This document shows positions 63,040-64,000 of a DNA stretch of 64,000 bases, one piece after another. Numbering within the stretch: position 1 is the first letter of the stretch; the number at the start of each line of letters is the position of its first letter. The stretch covers positions 1-64,000 of the forward strand of contig NZ_LMGJ01000005.1 in NCBI RefSeq assembly GCF_001427385.1, in the 5' to 3' direction. The translations under genes were made by a program, and so were the position numbers. Under the pieces are notes generated by a model. The model saw only the letters and a list, made by a program, of their open reading frames with translations, was not told where the DNA came from and did not search any database. The DNA is from Mesorhizobium sp. Root157. GTDB taxonomy: Bacteria > Pseudomonadota > Alphaproteobacteria > Rhizobiales > Rhizobiaceae.

Positions 63040-63158
63040 GGATCAAAGGTAGCCTGTCAGGAGATGGCGTCAATGTGCGCCAATCCGCATTCGGCGCATG
63101 GGCTTTTCAATAACGGCTGCTAGTTTACGGCCGGTTCAAAGCCAAGCTGGAGCAAGCC

Positions 63159-63614
63159 ATGGACACGACCGAACTCATACTCGCAATCCTGCATCATCTT
63201 CTGGTGTTTTCGCTGGCAGGCATCATCGCGGCGGAATTCGTGCTGGTGCGCAACACCATGGACGCCTCGACCATAAGGCGGCTCGCGCGCATCGACCGCC
63301 ACTACGGCATGATTGCAATGCTGGTCATCCTCGCCGGCGCGGCACGCGTCGTCTACGGCCTCAAGGGGTGGGAATTCTACGTCTACAACTGGGTGTTCTG
63401 GGCAAAGATGGTCGCCTTCGCCATCGTCGGAATTCTGTCCATCAAACCGACCAGGCGCTTCATCGCGTGGAGCCGCCAAACTGCCGCCGATGCCGCCTTC
63501 AATGTGCCGGCTGGCGAGCTTGCGGCGGTGCGCAAGACCATTCTGGCGCAAGCGATCGTCTTCCTGCTCATCCCGATCTTCGCGGCGGCAATGGCGCGCG
63601 GCTTCGGTCTATAA
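63159..63614 (+). CDS. DUF2214 family membrane protein
   Basis: A 151-residue protein with four hydrophobic segments. The family pattern is HHLLVFSLAGIIAAEFVLVR with a His pair, IDRHYGMIAMLVILAGAARV and KPTRRFIAWSRQ. The function is unknown. Its stop overlaps the nth stop codon on the other strand. Confidence 0.85.
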   Translation: MDTTELILAILHHLLVFSLAGIIAAEFVLVRNTMDASTIRRLARIDRHYGMIAMLVILAGAARVVYGLKGWEFYVYNWVFWAKMVAFAIVGILSIKPTRRFIAWSRQTAADAAFNVPAGELAAVRKTILAQAIVFLLIPIFAAAMARGFGL

Positions 63615-64000
63615 GGCTTCCGCCGCCATCTGATCCAGCGTTGCGATCTCGACAAGCGGCGCCGGTATGCTGGTGGTCCTTTCCGCCGCCTTGCAGATGT
63701 CGGCAATGACGCAGGAAGGGCAATCGGGCTTGCGCGCCTTGCAGACATAGCGTCCGTGCAGGATCAGCCAGTGATGCGCATGACGCATGAACTCGTCCGG
63801 GATGATCTTGACCAGCCCCCGCTCGACCTGTTCGGGCGTTTTGCCCGGAGCCAGCCCCAAGCGATTGCCGATGCGCAGGATGTGGGTATCGACGGCCATC
63901 GTATGCTGCCCAAAAGCCATGTTGAGCACGACATTGGCGGTCTTTCGCCCGACGCCCGGCAGCTTGACCAGCGCCTCGCGGTCGTCAGGCACCATGCCGC
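63609..64000 (-). CDS. nth: endonuclease III, C-terminal part (5' end beyond the window)
   Basis: The last 130 or so residues of the base-excision repair glycosylase/AP lyase. The helix-hairpin-helix is LPGVGRKTANVVLNMAFG, the catalytic Asp is in AVDTHILRIGNRL, and the 4Fe-4S ligands are in CKARKPDCPSCVIADIC (C-x6-C-x2-C-x5-C). The catalytic Lys lies within or just before the hairpin segment. The reading frame stays open to the window edge. Confidence 0.93.
   Translation of the reverse strand, partial: GMVPDDREALVKLPGVGRKTANVVLNMAFGQHTMAVDTHILRIGNRLGLAPGKTPEQVERGLVKIIPDEFMRHAHHWLILHGRYVCKARKPDCPSCVIADICKAAERTTSIPAPLVEIATLDQMAAEAL

Overview
The window looks like a chromosomal segment of an alphaproteobacterium of the order Hyphomicrobiales (Rhizobiales), close to Mesorhizobium and other Phyllobacteriaceae. 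This rests on the high GC content, the many periplasmic-binding-protein transporters, soxBDAG, the ubiE-ubiB-coaBC order, a DUF992 protein, an Flp pilin, carboxyspermidine-type polyamine genes and rhizobial-type intergenic palindromes. No species can be named from the sequence alone.

Layout. 1-2564: the end of an integrated element, with small phage-like genes, clustered terminators and one frameshifted gene. It ends at a 3' fragment of a tRNA-Val(GAC), taken as the att site. 2922-5556: an orphan UgpC/MalK-type ATPase, about 860 bp of non-coding DNA with inverted repeats, and a SAM methyltransferase. 5695-18860: a catabolic block on the minus strand, read right to left: N-formylglutamate amidohydrolase-like protein, TRAP transporter, glutamine-synthetase-like ligase, aldehyde dehydrogenase, Fe-type alcohol dehydrogenase and a polyamine-type ABC transporter, with a divergent RpiR regulator. 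This gene set fits a gamma-glutamylation route for an amino alcohol or amine (inference). 19021-25418: an RND efflux pair, a MaoC hydratase, a TetR regulator and small proteins. 25483-30612: sarcosine oxidase soxBDAG. 30836-34574: a HerA-like ATPase, rpsU, a TPR lipoprotein and a DUF992 protein.

34660-38560 holds ubiE, ubiB and coaBC. Here coaBC carries an in-frame N-terminal FitA-type ribbon-helix-helix antitoxin domain and is preceded by a matching cluster of operator half-sites; this is the most unusual locus in the window. 38663-49214 is a nucleoside-salvage region: add, upp, a retropepsin-like protease, deoA, a purine nucleoside phosphorylase, cdd and a BMP-type nucleoside ABC transporter whose binding-protein gene is set apart from its ATPase by slyX and an anti-sigma-like gene. 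49423-53085 holds msrA, membrane proteins, an orphan Flp pilin, a Q-rich secreted protein and a Nudix protein. 53496-55911 encodes carboxy(nor)spermidine decarboxylase and dehydrogenase. 56007-62125 is a tricarboxylate module: tctCBA uptake, CoA-transferase and citryl-CoA lyase, with a divergent IclR regulator over a perfect palindrome. The right edge holds a GNAT, a YdeI-like protein, DUF2214 and the 3' part of nth.

Two families of dispersed intergenic palindromes recur. In one, the core is conserved while the stem arms differ between copies yet stay self-complementary. All four periplasmic binding-protein genes in transporter operons are followed by perfect 9-10 bp GC-rich hairpins.
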